NCBI RefSeq assembly: GCF_004000805.1
Contig: NZ_BILY01000046.1
Location: 1-54,279, forward strand
Direction of reading: 5' to 3'
Origin: Paenibacillus glycanilyticus NBRC 16618
GTDB taxonomy: Bacteria > Bacillota > Bacilli > Paenibacillales > Paenibacillaceae
Length of the DNA stretch: 54,279 nt
Positions 8,458 through 16,090 of the stretch are shown one piece after another. Within the stretch, counting starts at the first letter, position 1, and every line of letters starts with the position of its first letter. Under the pieces are notes generated by a model. It had not been told where the DNA came from. It saw only the letters and a program-made list of their open reading frames with translations, and did not search any database. A program made the position numbers and the translations under genes.

Positions 8458-10089
8458 TCAAGCCGGATAGTTTCGAATACCGAAATCAATCAAATCATAG
8501 ATACCGATTATATTAATGACCGCCATCACGCCTAGCAGCAGCCCATACACGCCGAACTTCAGCGGCTCTACCCGGGCAAGCAGACGATTCGCCAGCTTAA
8601 AGATCAGCGCGAAGAGCGCCCATGAATAATAGAAAGAATACAGAATCAGTCCGTTCTCCTTGGTCCCCCAGCCTACGGCGAATAGAATCACGAAGGAGAA
8701 GGCGAGCCAGAACATGCAGATCTGCGCAAACCGGTCTTTGTAGTGAAGCAGGAAGCCGATGACAGCCAGCACCAGAATAATTACGCCAACCATATTAAGC
8801 GAATCTACAATTCTAAGCTGATAGGAAGCATGCTCGTAGGTTGTCCGGTCTTCGCCGGCGCTTGGCCATACGAAGCAGGAGGCGAAGAAATTGACGTACT
8901 GATACCATTTGTCGAGCGTCGTCACTTCCGCACCGGAGAAAGCCATCAGTCCCTTGTACTCCGTATGGGTCTCGAGAATAACCGGAAGCTGTCCGAAGAG
9001 CGTAGCCGCAGCGAGGAACTTGAAGGCGTTCACCGCCATATCCTTGATCCATTCCTTCAGCTTCCTCGCCTGGGACAAGAGCGGGAACAAGATGCCCGTC
9101 GTCACAAGGGAGCCTACCGCGCCAATGAAGAAGAAATCCCTCCTCCCCCACTGGAACAGATACGAGTAGATGAATAGAATCAGCCAGAATACCGCGAATA
9201 TGTACTGCTCGATATTAAACATAAATAACAGGAACGGATAGGAGAAGGACAGGAACAACAGGAAGAAGACTTTGTCCATCGACTGCAGCTTCATCATTCT
9301 CGCAAGCAGAATCATGGCGAACTGCATCACAATCACATGGATGATCTGCATCATAATCGGATAGCTGTTCGGGATAAAAAAGAGTACCTTCGACAGGATC
9401 ATCGCAATCAGAGCGAACGGAGCGGCATACAGGCCGAACAACGGCTGACGGATATCATTCTCGTACGTGCCGATATTCAGGAATGCATTGCTCTCCACCT
9501 GATCGATCGAGTCAGCCGTATACACGACATCGTACGGGATGATTTTGCCTGCCGCGTCATGCGCTCCGTAAAACACGTTCGTCAGGTTATAGATAATCAG
9601 GATGGCAGCCGCCATAACGACGCTTGCGATAATCCAATACCGCCTCTCCAGCCGGTCCAAGCCCCCGATCAGTTCCTTCGCCGTTGCATAGAACTTCGGC
9701 AGGAACCAGCAAAGCACCAGGAACACGGCAGTTAGCGAGCAGACCCCCAAAGCAATAGAGATCACCTTGTCGTTATGACCGCCGATATCTAGGCCGATCC
9801 GATAGAAAATCTCGCCGGAGAGCTTGCTGTACTTGATATACGAGTATTGCGTCAGGTAATACACGCCTACAAGCGTAAACAAGGCGGCGAAGAAAATCCG
9901 CCCGGCACTCAGCTCCCGCGTCACCTTTTCCACGACCTGGCGCTTGTACGTCAACCAAAACAATAACAAGAGAGAGCATAACAGACCGATAAACACGTTC
10001 ACGGCCGTTCCCCTTAACGTAAGCAGGGCCGTCATGCAGACTCCCGAAGCAATAAACAGCAGACGAAGAATAGAACTTCTGGCTGGCAT
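8458..10089 (-). CDS. Multi-pass membrane protein, putative GT-C-like glycosyltransferase (copy 2)
   Basis: A 543-residue protein with about twelve hydrophobic helices and one large external loop (about residues 170-220). The loop holds FYGAHDAAGKI, YDVVYTADS, VESNAFLNIGTYENDIRQPLFGL. I do not recognise a named family. The size, topology and acidic first loop followed by QPLFG resemble GT-C transferases, which use a polyprenyl-phosphate sugar outside the membrane. It is paralogous to the preceding gene along its whole length (for example PYSYPIMMQII / PNSYPIMMQII and GWGTKENGLILYSFYYSWALFAL / GWGTAENGLILYSLYFSWAFMAL). AGGAGG six bases upstream of the ATG supports the start. Last gene of a five-gene operon. 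The transferase role is inference. Confidence 0.7.
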   Translation of the reverse strand: MPARSSILRLLFIASGVCMTALLTLRGTAVNVFIGLLCSLLLLFWLTYKRQVVEKVTRELSAGRIFFAALFTLVGVYYLTQYSYIKYSKLSGEIFYRIGLDIGGHNDKVISIALGVCSLTAVFLVLCWFLPKFYATAKELIGGLDRLERRYWIIASVVMAAAILIIYNLTNVFYGAHDAAGKIIPYDVVYTADSIDQVESNAFLNIGTYENDIRQPLFGLYAAPFALIAMILSKVLFFIPNSYPIMMQIIHVIVMQFAMILLARMMKLQSMDKVFFLLFLSFSYPFLLFMFNIEQYIFAVFWLILFIYSYLFQWGRRDFFFIGAVGSLVTTGILFPLLSQARKLKEWIKDMAVNAFKFLAAATLFGQLPVILETHTEYKGLMAFSGAEVTTLDKWYQYVNFFASCFVWPSAGEDRTTYEHASYQLRIVDSLNMVGVIILVLAVIGFLLHYKDRFAQICMFWLAFSFVILFAVGWGTKENGLILYSFYYSWALFALIFKLANRLLARVEPLKFGVYGLLLGVMAVINIIGIYDLIDFGIRNYPA

Positions 10090-10120
10090 CTTGACTCCTC
10101 CTAATATGGCAACTTAACTC

Positions 10121-11833
10121 TTATACCGGATAGTACTCTGCTCCAAACCGAATCAGATCGTACAGGCCCTGGGCGTTCAGTCCGATCATGACGACAAGCA
10201 GCAGCGCATGAACGGAATATTTCACCCAATGGTGCCGGGCCAACAGTTTATCGATCAGCATGAAGAGCAGAGCCATGAAAGCCCATGAGAAGTACAAGCT
10301 GTACAGAATAAGCCCGTTCTCCGCCGTTCCCCAGCCCACTACGCACAGCATAATGAAGGAGAAGCTCACCCACAGGACGCAAATCTTCATAAAACGCTGC
10401 TTGTAATGCAGCAGGAAGCCGGCTAAGGCCATAATCATCAGAATCAACCCGAGGATATTCAAGGAATGAACGGGATGAAGCTGATAAGAGACATGCTCGA
10501 AGGTTGTTTTGTCGACACCCGCGCCAGGCTTCACGAAGCAGGAGGCCACAAAATTCACATACTGCAGCCACTTGTCCCCGGAGCTGATCGCAGCTCCCGT
10601 AAACTCCATGTTCTCCTTCACCGACGAGGCGACTTCAAGCAATAACGGCAGGCGGCCGAACAAAACCATGATGACAAGCGCCTGGAGCGCTACCCTGCCC
10701 GCATCCTTCAGAATTCCCCTTAGCTGCTTCGACCTCGACAACAACGGGAACAATACCGCGCTTGTCAGAAGGGAGCCTGCCGCACCGATGAAATAATATA
10801 CCTTCGGCCCCCAGCCGAATTGGCAGGAATAGAGGAAGAGAATCAGCCAGAACAGCGAGAAAATGTACTGCTCCATATTCAGTGAGAACATCAGCACCGG
10901 ATAAGACGCATTCAGGAACAACAGGAAAATCAGCTGATCAATGGACCTCAGCTTCAGCATCCGGCTGACCAGAATCATCGCCATTTGCAGCAGGAATACC
11001 TGAATGATCTGCATCATAATCGGATAGCTGTACGGAACGAAGAAAAACAGCTTCGAGAATACCACGCCAACCAGCGCGAAAGGCAAGGCGAACAGGCCGA
11101 ACAGCGGCTGCTTGAGATCATTTTGCACGGAGCTGATGTTGAGATACACATTGCTGTCCACCAGATCCGCCGTATCGGTCGTATAGACGACGTCGAATCG
11201 GACAATCTCCCCGCTCCGGTCCCTTGTCTCGTAGAAAACGCTGCTCACGTTAAACGCGATAATAACGACAACGGCAAGCAGGACCGTGGAGATGATCAGG
11301 TACCTTTTCTCCAGCTTGGTCAAATTTCTGGCGAACTCCAGAACGACCGAGGCCAGCTTAGGCCATAGCAGATAGACGCATAGGAAGAGGAAATAGAATG
11401 CCGCGATTCCCACGATAACCGAGATGGCCGCGGCAATCTCGTCGCTGTACGGCATATAGCCCGTATCCCGCAGCATCTCCCGCACGTTCTTGAGCGTTCG
11501 CTGCCTGTAGAAATAATCGATCATGCTGGCGTCTATCGCGACGGCAAAGATTAGAGGAAGAAGGATGTCCTTCTTCCGAACGACCGGGATCACCTTGTCG
11601 AGATACCCGGACTTATAGGCTGCCCAGCACAAAATAAGAAAGGAGCATAGAACACCGATGGCGACATGGAAGGCTGTTCCCTTCAAAGAGACAAGCCCGG
11701 TCATCGCCGTTCCGGATAGGATAAAGGCTCCTTTCATCAGATGCGCCTTGGCAGTTACTGTAGTCATATGTAAGCTAGCACTCCTAACCTTGGTGACATC
11801 GACATCGTCTGCAACCGAATGCGGATACGCCAT
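10121..11833 (-). CDS. Multi-pass membrane protein, putative GT-C-like glycosyltransferase (copy 1)
   Basis: A 570-residue membrane protein and tandem paralog of the gene that follows it 31 bases downstream. Conserved between the two copies are a loop with FYETRDRSGEIVRFDVVYTTD, LNISSVQNDLKQPLFGLF, a Tyr-Pro-rich segment (PYSYPIMMQII), MEQYIFSLFWLILFLYS, and the C-terminal GWGTAENGLILYSLYFSW. The N-terminus carries about 30 extra hydrophilic residues. A downstream ATG at MTTVTAKAH (residue 23) is an alternative start, but neither ATG has a strong ribosome site. The first begins 3 bases after the PAP2 stop codon, so coupling is likely. A GT-C-like transferase acting on a polyprenyl-phosphate sugar is inferred from context and topology only. 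Confidence 0.7.
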   Translation of the reverse strand: MAYPHSVADDVDVTKVRSASLHMTTVTAKAHLMKGAFILSGTAMTGLVSLKGTAFHVAIGVLCSFLILCWAAYKSGYLDKVIPVVRKKDILLPLIFAVAIDASMIDYFYRQRTLKNVREMLRDTGYMPYSDEIAAAISVIVGIAAFYFLFLCVYLLWPKLASVVLEFARNLTKLEKRYLIISTVLLAVVVIIAFNVSSVFYETRDRSGEIVRFDVVYTTDTADLVDSNVYLNISSVQNDLKQPLFGLFALPFALVGVVFSKLFFFVPYSYPIMMQIIQVFLLQMAMILVSRMLKLRSIDQLIFLLFLNASYPVLMFSLNMEQYIFSLFWLILFLYSCQFGWGPKVYYFIGAAGSLLTSAVLFPLLSRSKQLRGILKDAGRVALQALVIMVLFGRLPLLLEVASSVKENMEFTGAAISSGDKWLQYVNFVASCFVKPGAGVDKTTFEHVSYQLHPVHSLNILGLILMIMALAGFLLHYKQRFMKICVLWVSFSFIMLCVVGWGTAENGLILYSLYFSWAFMALLFMLIDKLLARHHWVKYSVHALLLVVMIGLNAQGLYDLIRFGAEYYPV

Positions 11834-11836
11834 ACG

Positions 11837-12262
11837 TTAACCCGCAATCCCATATAGAAGAGAGCCGAGCAGACAGCCGAGCACGAGACCTCCGATGATC
11901 TCGAGCCGCGTATGCCCCATGCTCTCCCGCAGTTTTGTAGGCTGAATAGCCGAAGAGTCCGATGTCATGATATTGATCGCTACCGCATGGCGCCCGACCG
12001 CCCTACGGAGCCCTGTAGCATCAATAATGACGATAAACGTAACGGCAGCGGCAAGAGCGAACATCGGGCTGTTGAAGCCCTCCGACAAGCCGATTAGCAT
12101 GGAAGGCGTCGTGACCACCGTCGTATGCGTGCTGGGGAATCCCCCGTTGCCAACGCGCTGCTTCGCTTCTTTGCCGAAGCGAATATAATTGATCGCAAAT
12201 TTCAGAATACCGGATACGAACCACCCGATGAGAGGTGCCAGAAAATAAGGCAGAACAACCAC
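11837..12262 (-). CDS. Divergent PAP2 family membrane protein (YuiD/DUF212 type)
   Basis: A 141-residue membrane protein with four or so helices. The family blocks are clear: GNGGFPSTHTTVVT, DATGLRRAVGRHAVAIN and LRESMGHTRLEIIGG. The family is related to PAP2 lipid phosphatases, and the Ser-Thr-His and Arg/His residues in these blocks fit that active site. In the mycobacterial decaprenylphosphoryl-arabinose pathway a PAP2-type protein is thought to remove the 5-phosphate from the prenyl-phosphoryl ribose phosphate. The position here, between a UbiA-type transferase and membrane transferases, suggests the same step (inference). It starts with GTG or a nearby non-ATG codon; the AGGGAG touches the GTG, so the start is uncertain. 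Confidence 0.85.
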   Translation of the reverse strand: MVVLPYFLAPLIGWFVSGILKFAINYIRFGKEAKQRVGNGGFPSTHTTVVTTPSMLIGLSEGFNSPMFALAAAVTFIVIIDATGLRRAVGRHAVAINIMTSDSSAIQPTKLRESMGHTRLEIIGGLVLGCLLGSLLYGIAG

Positions 12263-12268
12263 TCCCTG

Positions 12269-12622
12269 CTATGCTCTAGATATGAAGGCAATACCGCCTA
12301 CGATGAGGACAAGCCCCGCGATTTTGTACGTATTGATGGACTCCCCGAAGAAGTAATAAGAAGCCACCAGCACGATAATATAAGCCAGACTGACAAAAGG
12401 ATACGCGTAGCTGAGATCCACTTTGCGCAGCACGAACATCCAGATCAGCGCGCTCGCCCCGTACAGGAAGATGCCGCCGGCATTATAGAAGTTGAGCATG
12501 CGAAGCGGTCCGGACATCGACTCGTTCGGATGCATCGCTCCGAACTTCAGAAGCACCTGCCCCGCCGCACCCATAATAACAGACACCAGAATCCATACCA
12601 TATTCCACATGAGCATCACCAC
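12269..12622 (-). CDS. SMR/EamA-like small membrane protein, possible prenyl-phosphate sugar flippase subunit
   Basis: About 117 residues with four hydrophobic helices, of the small-multidrug-resistance/EamA half-size type. The block RKVDLSYAYPFVSLAYIIVLVASYYFFGESIN followed by GLVLIVGGIAF resembles ArnE/ArnF, which flip undecaprenyl-phosphate aminoarabinose. It abuts the UbiA gene (its frame begins at the base after that stop codon). The true start may be GTG at 12622, ATG at 12616 or ATG at 12610; the last has the best spacing. In this operon a role in moving a prenyl-phosphate pentose across the membrane is the natural guess, but drug efflux cannot be excluded from sequence. Confidence 0.75.
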   Translation of the reverse strand: MVMLMWNMVWILVSVIMGAAGQVLLKFGAMHPNESMSGPLRMLNFYNAGGIFLYGASALIWMFVLRKVDLSYAYPFVSLAYIIVLVASYYFFGESINTYKIAGLVLIVGGIAFISRA

Positions 12623-13534
12623 TTATTCCAAAAAGAGTAGAATCAAGATTACCGAAATACCGTACAGCACAACCGTAATCAGAATAGGCTTATCCTCCAG
12701 AAGCACCTTATCCGGCTTGCCGCCCTTCCCTTCCATATGAACGAGATACAGGTAACGGAACACCCCATAGATAACGAACGGGATCGTCCACATTAATTGC
12801 ACCGTCCGGCCGGAGGTGAAGGTAAACAGCGAGTAAGCCATAATTGTAGCCGTCGTAACGATGTTACTCATCTGATCGAGCAGTTGAATGGAATATTTCT
12901 CAAGCACCTTCCGGTGCCCCTCCTTCTCATTCTGGAGAAGGAAGATTTCGTGCCTCCGCTTTGTGATCGCAAGGAACAGGGATAAGAGCATCGTGCAGAC
13001 AAGGAACCAAGGCGTAAGGGGCACGTCAATCATTAATCCGCCGCCGATCGCGCGAAGCACGAACCCGAAGGCGATAATCATAACGTCCATAATAACGACA
13101 TGCTTAAGCTTCATGGAGTAAGCGACATTCATGAGGAAGTACACAAGAAGCAGTCCGCTGAAGAGAGGATTGAAGATAAAGGCCGTTGTAAGTGAGGTCG
13201 TGAGGAGCAGGAAGCCAAAGACCAATGCGACGTAAGGATTAACCGCACCCGAAGCGATAGGTCTATGCCTCTTCTCCGGATGGTTGCGGTCGGCTTCCCT
13301 GTCGAAGAAGTCGTTTAAGATATACACGCATCCGGATACAAAGCAGAATAGGAAAAACCCGATGATAGCCTGCCAAAACAACGACCAGTGCAATAAGCTG
13401 AGCGAGAATATGGGGGCCGCGAATACTAATGCATTTTTCGTCCATTGTTTGGGCCTTAGAAGCTTAATTAATGATATGGGTACGCCTGGATGGGCCTGGG
13501 TCAGGCTTTTGCCCATTTGAATTTCCGGTTCCAA
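12623..13534 (-). CDS. UbiA-family prenyl-phosphate phosphoribosyltransferase (DPPR synthase type)
   Basis: A membrane prenyltransferase of about 303 residues. Motif one is NDFFDREAD (residues 74-82) followed by RNHPEKRHRPIASG; motif two is DVMIIAFGFVLRAIGGG (Asp150). The opening LLRPKQWTKNALVFAAP and the NHPEKRHRPIA stretch are typical of decaprenyl-phosphate 5-phosphoribosyltransferases such as mycobacterial Rv3806c, rather than quinone or heme UbiA enzymes. The expected reaction joins phosphoribosyl pyrophosphate to a polyprenyl phosphate. The longest frame starts with TTG at 13552, but GGAGGAGG lies at 13550-13543, inside it. The TTG at 13534, 8 bases beyond, is therefore preferred; ATG 13516 is a third option. 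First gene of the operon. Confidence 0.85.
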   Translation of the reverse strand: MEPEIQMGKSLTQAHPGVPISLIKLLRPKQWTKNALVFAAPIFSLSLLHWSLFWQAIIGFFLFCFVSGCVYILNDFFDREADRNHPEKRHRPIASGAVNPYVALVFGFLLLTTSLTTAFIFNPLFSGLLLVYFLMNVAYSMKLKHVVIMDVMIIAFGFVLRAIGGGLMIDVPLTPWFLVCTMLLSLFLAITKRRHEIFLLQNEKEGHRKVLEKYSIQLLDQMSNIVTTATIMAYSLFTFTSGRTVQLMWTIPFVIYGVFRYLYLVHMEGKGGKPDKVLLEDKPILITVVLYGISVILILLFLE

Positions 13535-13655
13535 GTCCTCTACCTCCTCCAACGATATCTCTAAGAGATTAACTTGGGGCTATCGTAACATTATTAATGT
13601 CATTAAATGTAGCATTTTTGCGAAAAAAAGTTACAGAATGGAGCAAAATTTTCGT

Positions 13656-13684
13656 AAAAAAGAGCCTGCCGCGATGGCAAGCCC
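13656..13684 (-). terminator. Terminator of the ABC exporter gene
   Basis: On the minus strand GGGCTTGCC and GGCAGGCTC pair around ATCGC and are followed by TTTTTT. The hairpin starts 12 bases past the ABC stop codon and separates this gene from the UbiA operon. Confidence 0.8.
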
Positions 13685-13695
13685 TTAAATTACGC

Positions 13696-15414
13696 TTACA
13701 AAGCTCCAAATTGCGCCTGATGCAAGCGGCTGTAAATGCCTCCCGTTGCCACAAGCTCCTCGTGACGGCCTTCCTCGGTGATGCCTTTCTCGGTCACCAC
13801 CACGATGCGGTCCGCGTTCTTGATCGTCGCCAGACGATGCGCAATGACAAGCGTTGTCCGGCCTTCGGACAGCTCGGCCAGCGACTGCTGGATCGCCTGT
13901 TCGGTCTCGGTATCAAGTGCCGAAGTCGCTTCGTCCAGGATCAGGATCGGCGGGTTCTTCAGGAACATGCGGGCAATCGCCATCCGCTGCTTCTGGCCGC
14001 CGGACAGCTTCACGCCCCGTTCCCCGACAACCGTGTCGAGTCCGTCAGACTGGGACAGAATAAACTCTTCCAGTCTCGCGCGGCGCGCCGCTTCCATAAT
14101 ATCCGCGTCGGATGCGCCAAGCTTGCCGTAGGTGATATTGTCGCGGATCGTACCGGCGAACAGGAACACATCCTGCTGCACGATGCCAATCTGCTTGCGA
14201 AGCGATTCCAGCTTCAGATCGCGAATGTCGTGACCATCCACCGAGATGCTGCCTCCATCCACTTCATAGAAGCGCGGCAGCAGACTGCAGAGCGTTGTTT
14301 TGCCGGCGCCGGACGGACCAACGAACGCGATGGTCTCACCCGCGCGAATCGACAGGCTGATATCCTTCAGCACCTTCGCTTCGCCTTCGTAACCAAACGT
14401 CACGTTCTTGTATTCGATATCGCCATGCAGACGGTCAACCGACTTCGCATCGGGAGCATCCGCTACATCCGGCTCGGTCTCGAGCAGCTCCACGTAACGA
14501 CGGAAGCCCGCGATTCCGCGAGGATAGCTTTCGATAACGGCATTAATCTTCTCGATCGGCTTGAAGAAAATATTCGTCATCAGGACAAACGCAACGAATT
14601 CCCCGTAATGAAGATTGTCGTTGATAACGAACCAAGTACCGGCAAGCAATACAAACAGCGTGACCAGTCTCATCAGGAAATAAGTAATGGACGAGTTGAG
14701 ACCGATGATTTTGTAAGAGATCAGCTTCGCTTGACGGAACCGGCTGTTGTTGCCTGCGAACAGCTTGCTCTCATGCTTCTCGTTCGAAAAAGCCTGCACA
14801 ACGCGGATACCGCCAACGGTATCTTCGACGCGGGCATTGAAGTCGGCCATATCCCCGAAGAGACGGTGGGAAGCCTTCGTCATTTTACCATTGAAGTACA
14901 GAACAAGCACCAGAATAATCGGCACAACGATAAACGTCATGATCGTCAGCGGCAGGTTAATGTACGCCATAATGCCGAATGCGCCAATCAGAGTCATAAC
15001 GGCAATAAACATATCCTCCGGACCATGATGCGCCACTTCACCGATCTCGAACAGATCGTTCGTCATACGCGAGATCAGATGGCCGGTCTTCGTATTATCG
15101 AAGAAACGGAAGCTAAGCTTCTGCACATGATCGAACAGCCTCTTGCGCATATCCGTCTCGATATTGATGCCAAGCATATGCCCCCAATACGTCACGACAA
15201 AGGACAGGAATGTATTCAGCACATAGACGGCGAGCAGAATCGCGCAGGCGCCAATAATTAACTTCAGATTCCCTTCCGGAAGAAGCGTATCGATGACATG
15301 GCTGACCGCCAGCGGGAAGCATAGTTCCAGAACAGCCAGAACGACCGCACAGCAGAAGTCGAGCAGGAACAACTTACGATAAGGCCTGTAATAAGCAAAA
15401 AACTTCTTAAGCAT
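13696..15414 (-). CDS. ABC exporter, fused permease and ATPase, probably Fur-regulated
   Basis: A half-size exporter of about 572 residues that works as a dimer. The first ~310 residues hold six membrane helices of the type-1 exporter fold. The ATPase follows, with Walker A GPSGAGKTT, Q-loop IVQQDVFLFAG, signature LSGGQKQR, Walker B ILILDEATSALD and switch AHRLAT. The longest frame begins 36 bases upstream with TTG, but GGAG lies 7 bases before ATG 15414, which is chosen (MLKKFFAYYRPYRK). Upstream is a sigma-A promoter overlapped by a perfect Fur box, so iron-regulated export is likely. The substrate (siderophore, heme, drug) cannot be told. The nearest named types are the YfiB/YfiC and MsbA-like exporters. 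Confidence 0.93.
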   Translation of the reverse strand: MLKKFFAYYRPYRKLFLLDFCCAVVLAVLELCFPLAVSHVIDTLLPEGNLKLIIGACAILLAVYVLNTFLSFVVTYWGHMLGINIETDMRKRLFDHVQKLSFRFFDNTKTGHLISRMTNDLFEIGEVAHHGPEDMFIAVMTLIGAFGIMAYINLPLTIMTFIVVPIILVLVLYFNGKMTKASHRLFGDMADFNARVEDTVGGIRVVQAFSNEKHESKLFAGNNSRFRQAKLISYKIIGLNSSITYFLMRLVTLFVLLAGTWFVINDNLHYGEFVAFVLMTNIFFKPIEKINAVIESYPRGIAGFRRYVELLETEPDVADAPDAKSVDRLHGDIEYKNVTFGYEGEAKVLKDISLSIRAGETIAFVGPSGAGKTTLCSLLPRFYEVDGGSISVDGHDIRDLKLESLRKQIGIVQQDVFLFAGTIRDNITYGKLGASDADIMEAARRARLEEFILSQSDGLDTVVGERGVKLSGGQKQRMAIARMFLKNPPILILDEATSALDTETEQAIQQSLAELSEGRTTLVIAHRLATIKNADRIVVVTEKGITEEGRHEELVATGGIYSRLHQAQFGAL

Positions 15415-15434
15415 CCGGATCTCCTTTTTCGAAA

Positions 15435-15477
15435 AAATATAAGCTAGCAAGATTTATCATCTACCAGACTTATATTT
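15435..15477 (-). promoter_or_regulatory. Possible leader hairpin with T-run in the ABC exporter 5' UTR
   Basis: On the minus strand AAATATAAG (15477-15469) pairs with CTTATATTT (15443-15435). A small inner AGAT/ATCT stem is present, and T's continue to 15432. This may be a leader terminator just before the ribosome site, but the stem is AT-rich and weak. Confidence 0.3.
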
Positions 15478-15492
15478 CACCGCGAAAACATA

Positions 15493-15526
15493 GGCTGCTC
15501 CTCCTATTGACGAAGCAGCCTTTTTT
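15493..15526 (+). terminator. Plus-oriented terminator-like hairpin without an obvious gene
   Basis: GGCTGCT (15493-15499) pairs with AGCAGCC (15514-15520), followed on the plus strand by TTTTTT (15521-15526). No plus-strand gene lies upstream. On the minus strand the same stem sits in the ABC leader with GGAGG in its loop region. It could end an antisense transcript or act as a leader structure. Confidence 0.45.
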
Positions 15527-15533
15527 CACTAGT

Positions 15534-15548
15534 TGATAATCATTATCA
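15534..15548. promoter_or_regulatory. Fur box (perfect 7-1-7)
   Basis: TGATAAT-C-ATTATCA is an exact match to the 7-1-7 inverted repeat bound by Fur in Bacillus. It overlaps the -10 of the ABC exporter promoter, so binding of iron-loaded Fur would block that promoter. Confidence 0.88.
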
Positions 15549-15573
15549 TATATGGGATAGGCATGACTGTCAA
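15545..15573 (-). promoter_or_regulatory. Sigma-A promoter of the ABC exporter
   Basis: Minus strand: TTGACA (15573-15568), 17-base spacer, TATGAT (15550-15545). The -35 begins at the base next to the stop codon of the IF-3-like gene. The -10 overlaps the Fur box. Confidence 0.85.
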
Positions 15574-16062
15574 TTAATTCGGGTTCACTTGAACCGCCGC
15601 TTGCTTGCCGCTCAGCTGAATGCCGGACTGCTTCGTGCCGTACGGCTTCAGATCCGCGAGCAGCTGTTCCAGAAGCTCCTTCGCTCTAGCTCCCTCTTTG
15701 CCTTGAATGCGGATAACCAGCTGGACCGCGTTGCCGGATTCCAGCAGCTTCGAAGCCTGACGCAGCTTCGTGTCGTAATCATGCTGCTCGATATCCACGC
15801 TAAGCCGCAACTCCTTCACCTTAGCAGGCTCGCTCTTCACCTTCTCCGCCCGCTTCTGCTGGCTCGCCTGCTGCTTGGCTCCGCCGCGCACAATCAGCTT
15901 GCACGGAGGCGGACTGCTCATCAGCGATTCGCAGACGAGATCCACCTTCAACTGCTTCGCCATCTGAAGCGCTTCATCGCGCGACACGATGCCAAGCGAT
16001 TCACCGTCGAGACCGGTGAGGCGTACCTCGGCTGCTTTTATTTTCTCATTCATAATTAACAT
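15574..16062 (-). CDS. IF-3-like protein, divergent paralog of translation initiation factor 3
   Basis: 162 residues with both IF-3 domains. The N-domain shows NEKIKAAEVRLTGLDGESLGIVSRDEAL and PPPCKL. The C-domain shows KELRLSVDIEQHDYDTKLRQASKLLESGNAVQLVIRIQGKE. The canonical linker region DYGKxxYE is replaced by a Gln/Arg/Lys-rich stretch, and the ribosome-contacting RGRE of standard IF-3 reads QGKE. The gene is not followed by rpmI and rplT, as the housekeeping infC normally is. It is instead 28 bases downstream of a MATE pump, likely in one transcript. It may modulate initiation on particular mRNAs, but its function is unknown. The start may be ATG 16062 or the ATG three codons later; no strong ribosome site separates them. 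Confidence 0.82.
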   Translation of the reverse strand: MLIMNEKIKAAEVRLTGLDGESLGIVSRDEALQMAKQLKVDLVCESLMSSPPPCKLIVRGGAKQQASQQKRAEKVKSEPAKVKELRLSVDIEQHDYDTKLRQASKLLESGNAVQLVIRIQGKEGARAKELLEQLLADLKPYGTKQSGIQLSGKQAAVQVNPN

Positions 16063-16090
16063 AAATCGTATAACCCCCGTCTACTGTCTG

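Noticed and set aside
8293..8535. Small plus-strand frames between the cupin gene and the membrane protein
   Set aside because: They run through the terminator hairpin and have no ribosome site or known product.
13597..15261. A 554-codon plus-strand frame opposite the ABC exporter gene
   Set aside because: It is antisense to a clear ABC protein with all motifs; the long frame follows from codon use in GC-rich DNA. Similar antisense frames at 42602-43951, 45052-46071 and 47684-48712 are rejected for the same reason.
15574..16062. AUU start codon for the IF-3-like gene, as in classical infC autoregulation
   Set aside because: An ATT codon is in frame, but it is next to ATG codons and has no ribosome site at suitable spacing.
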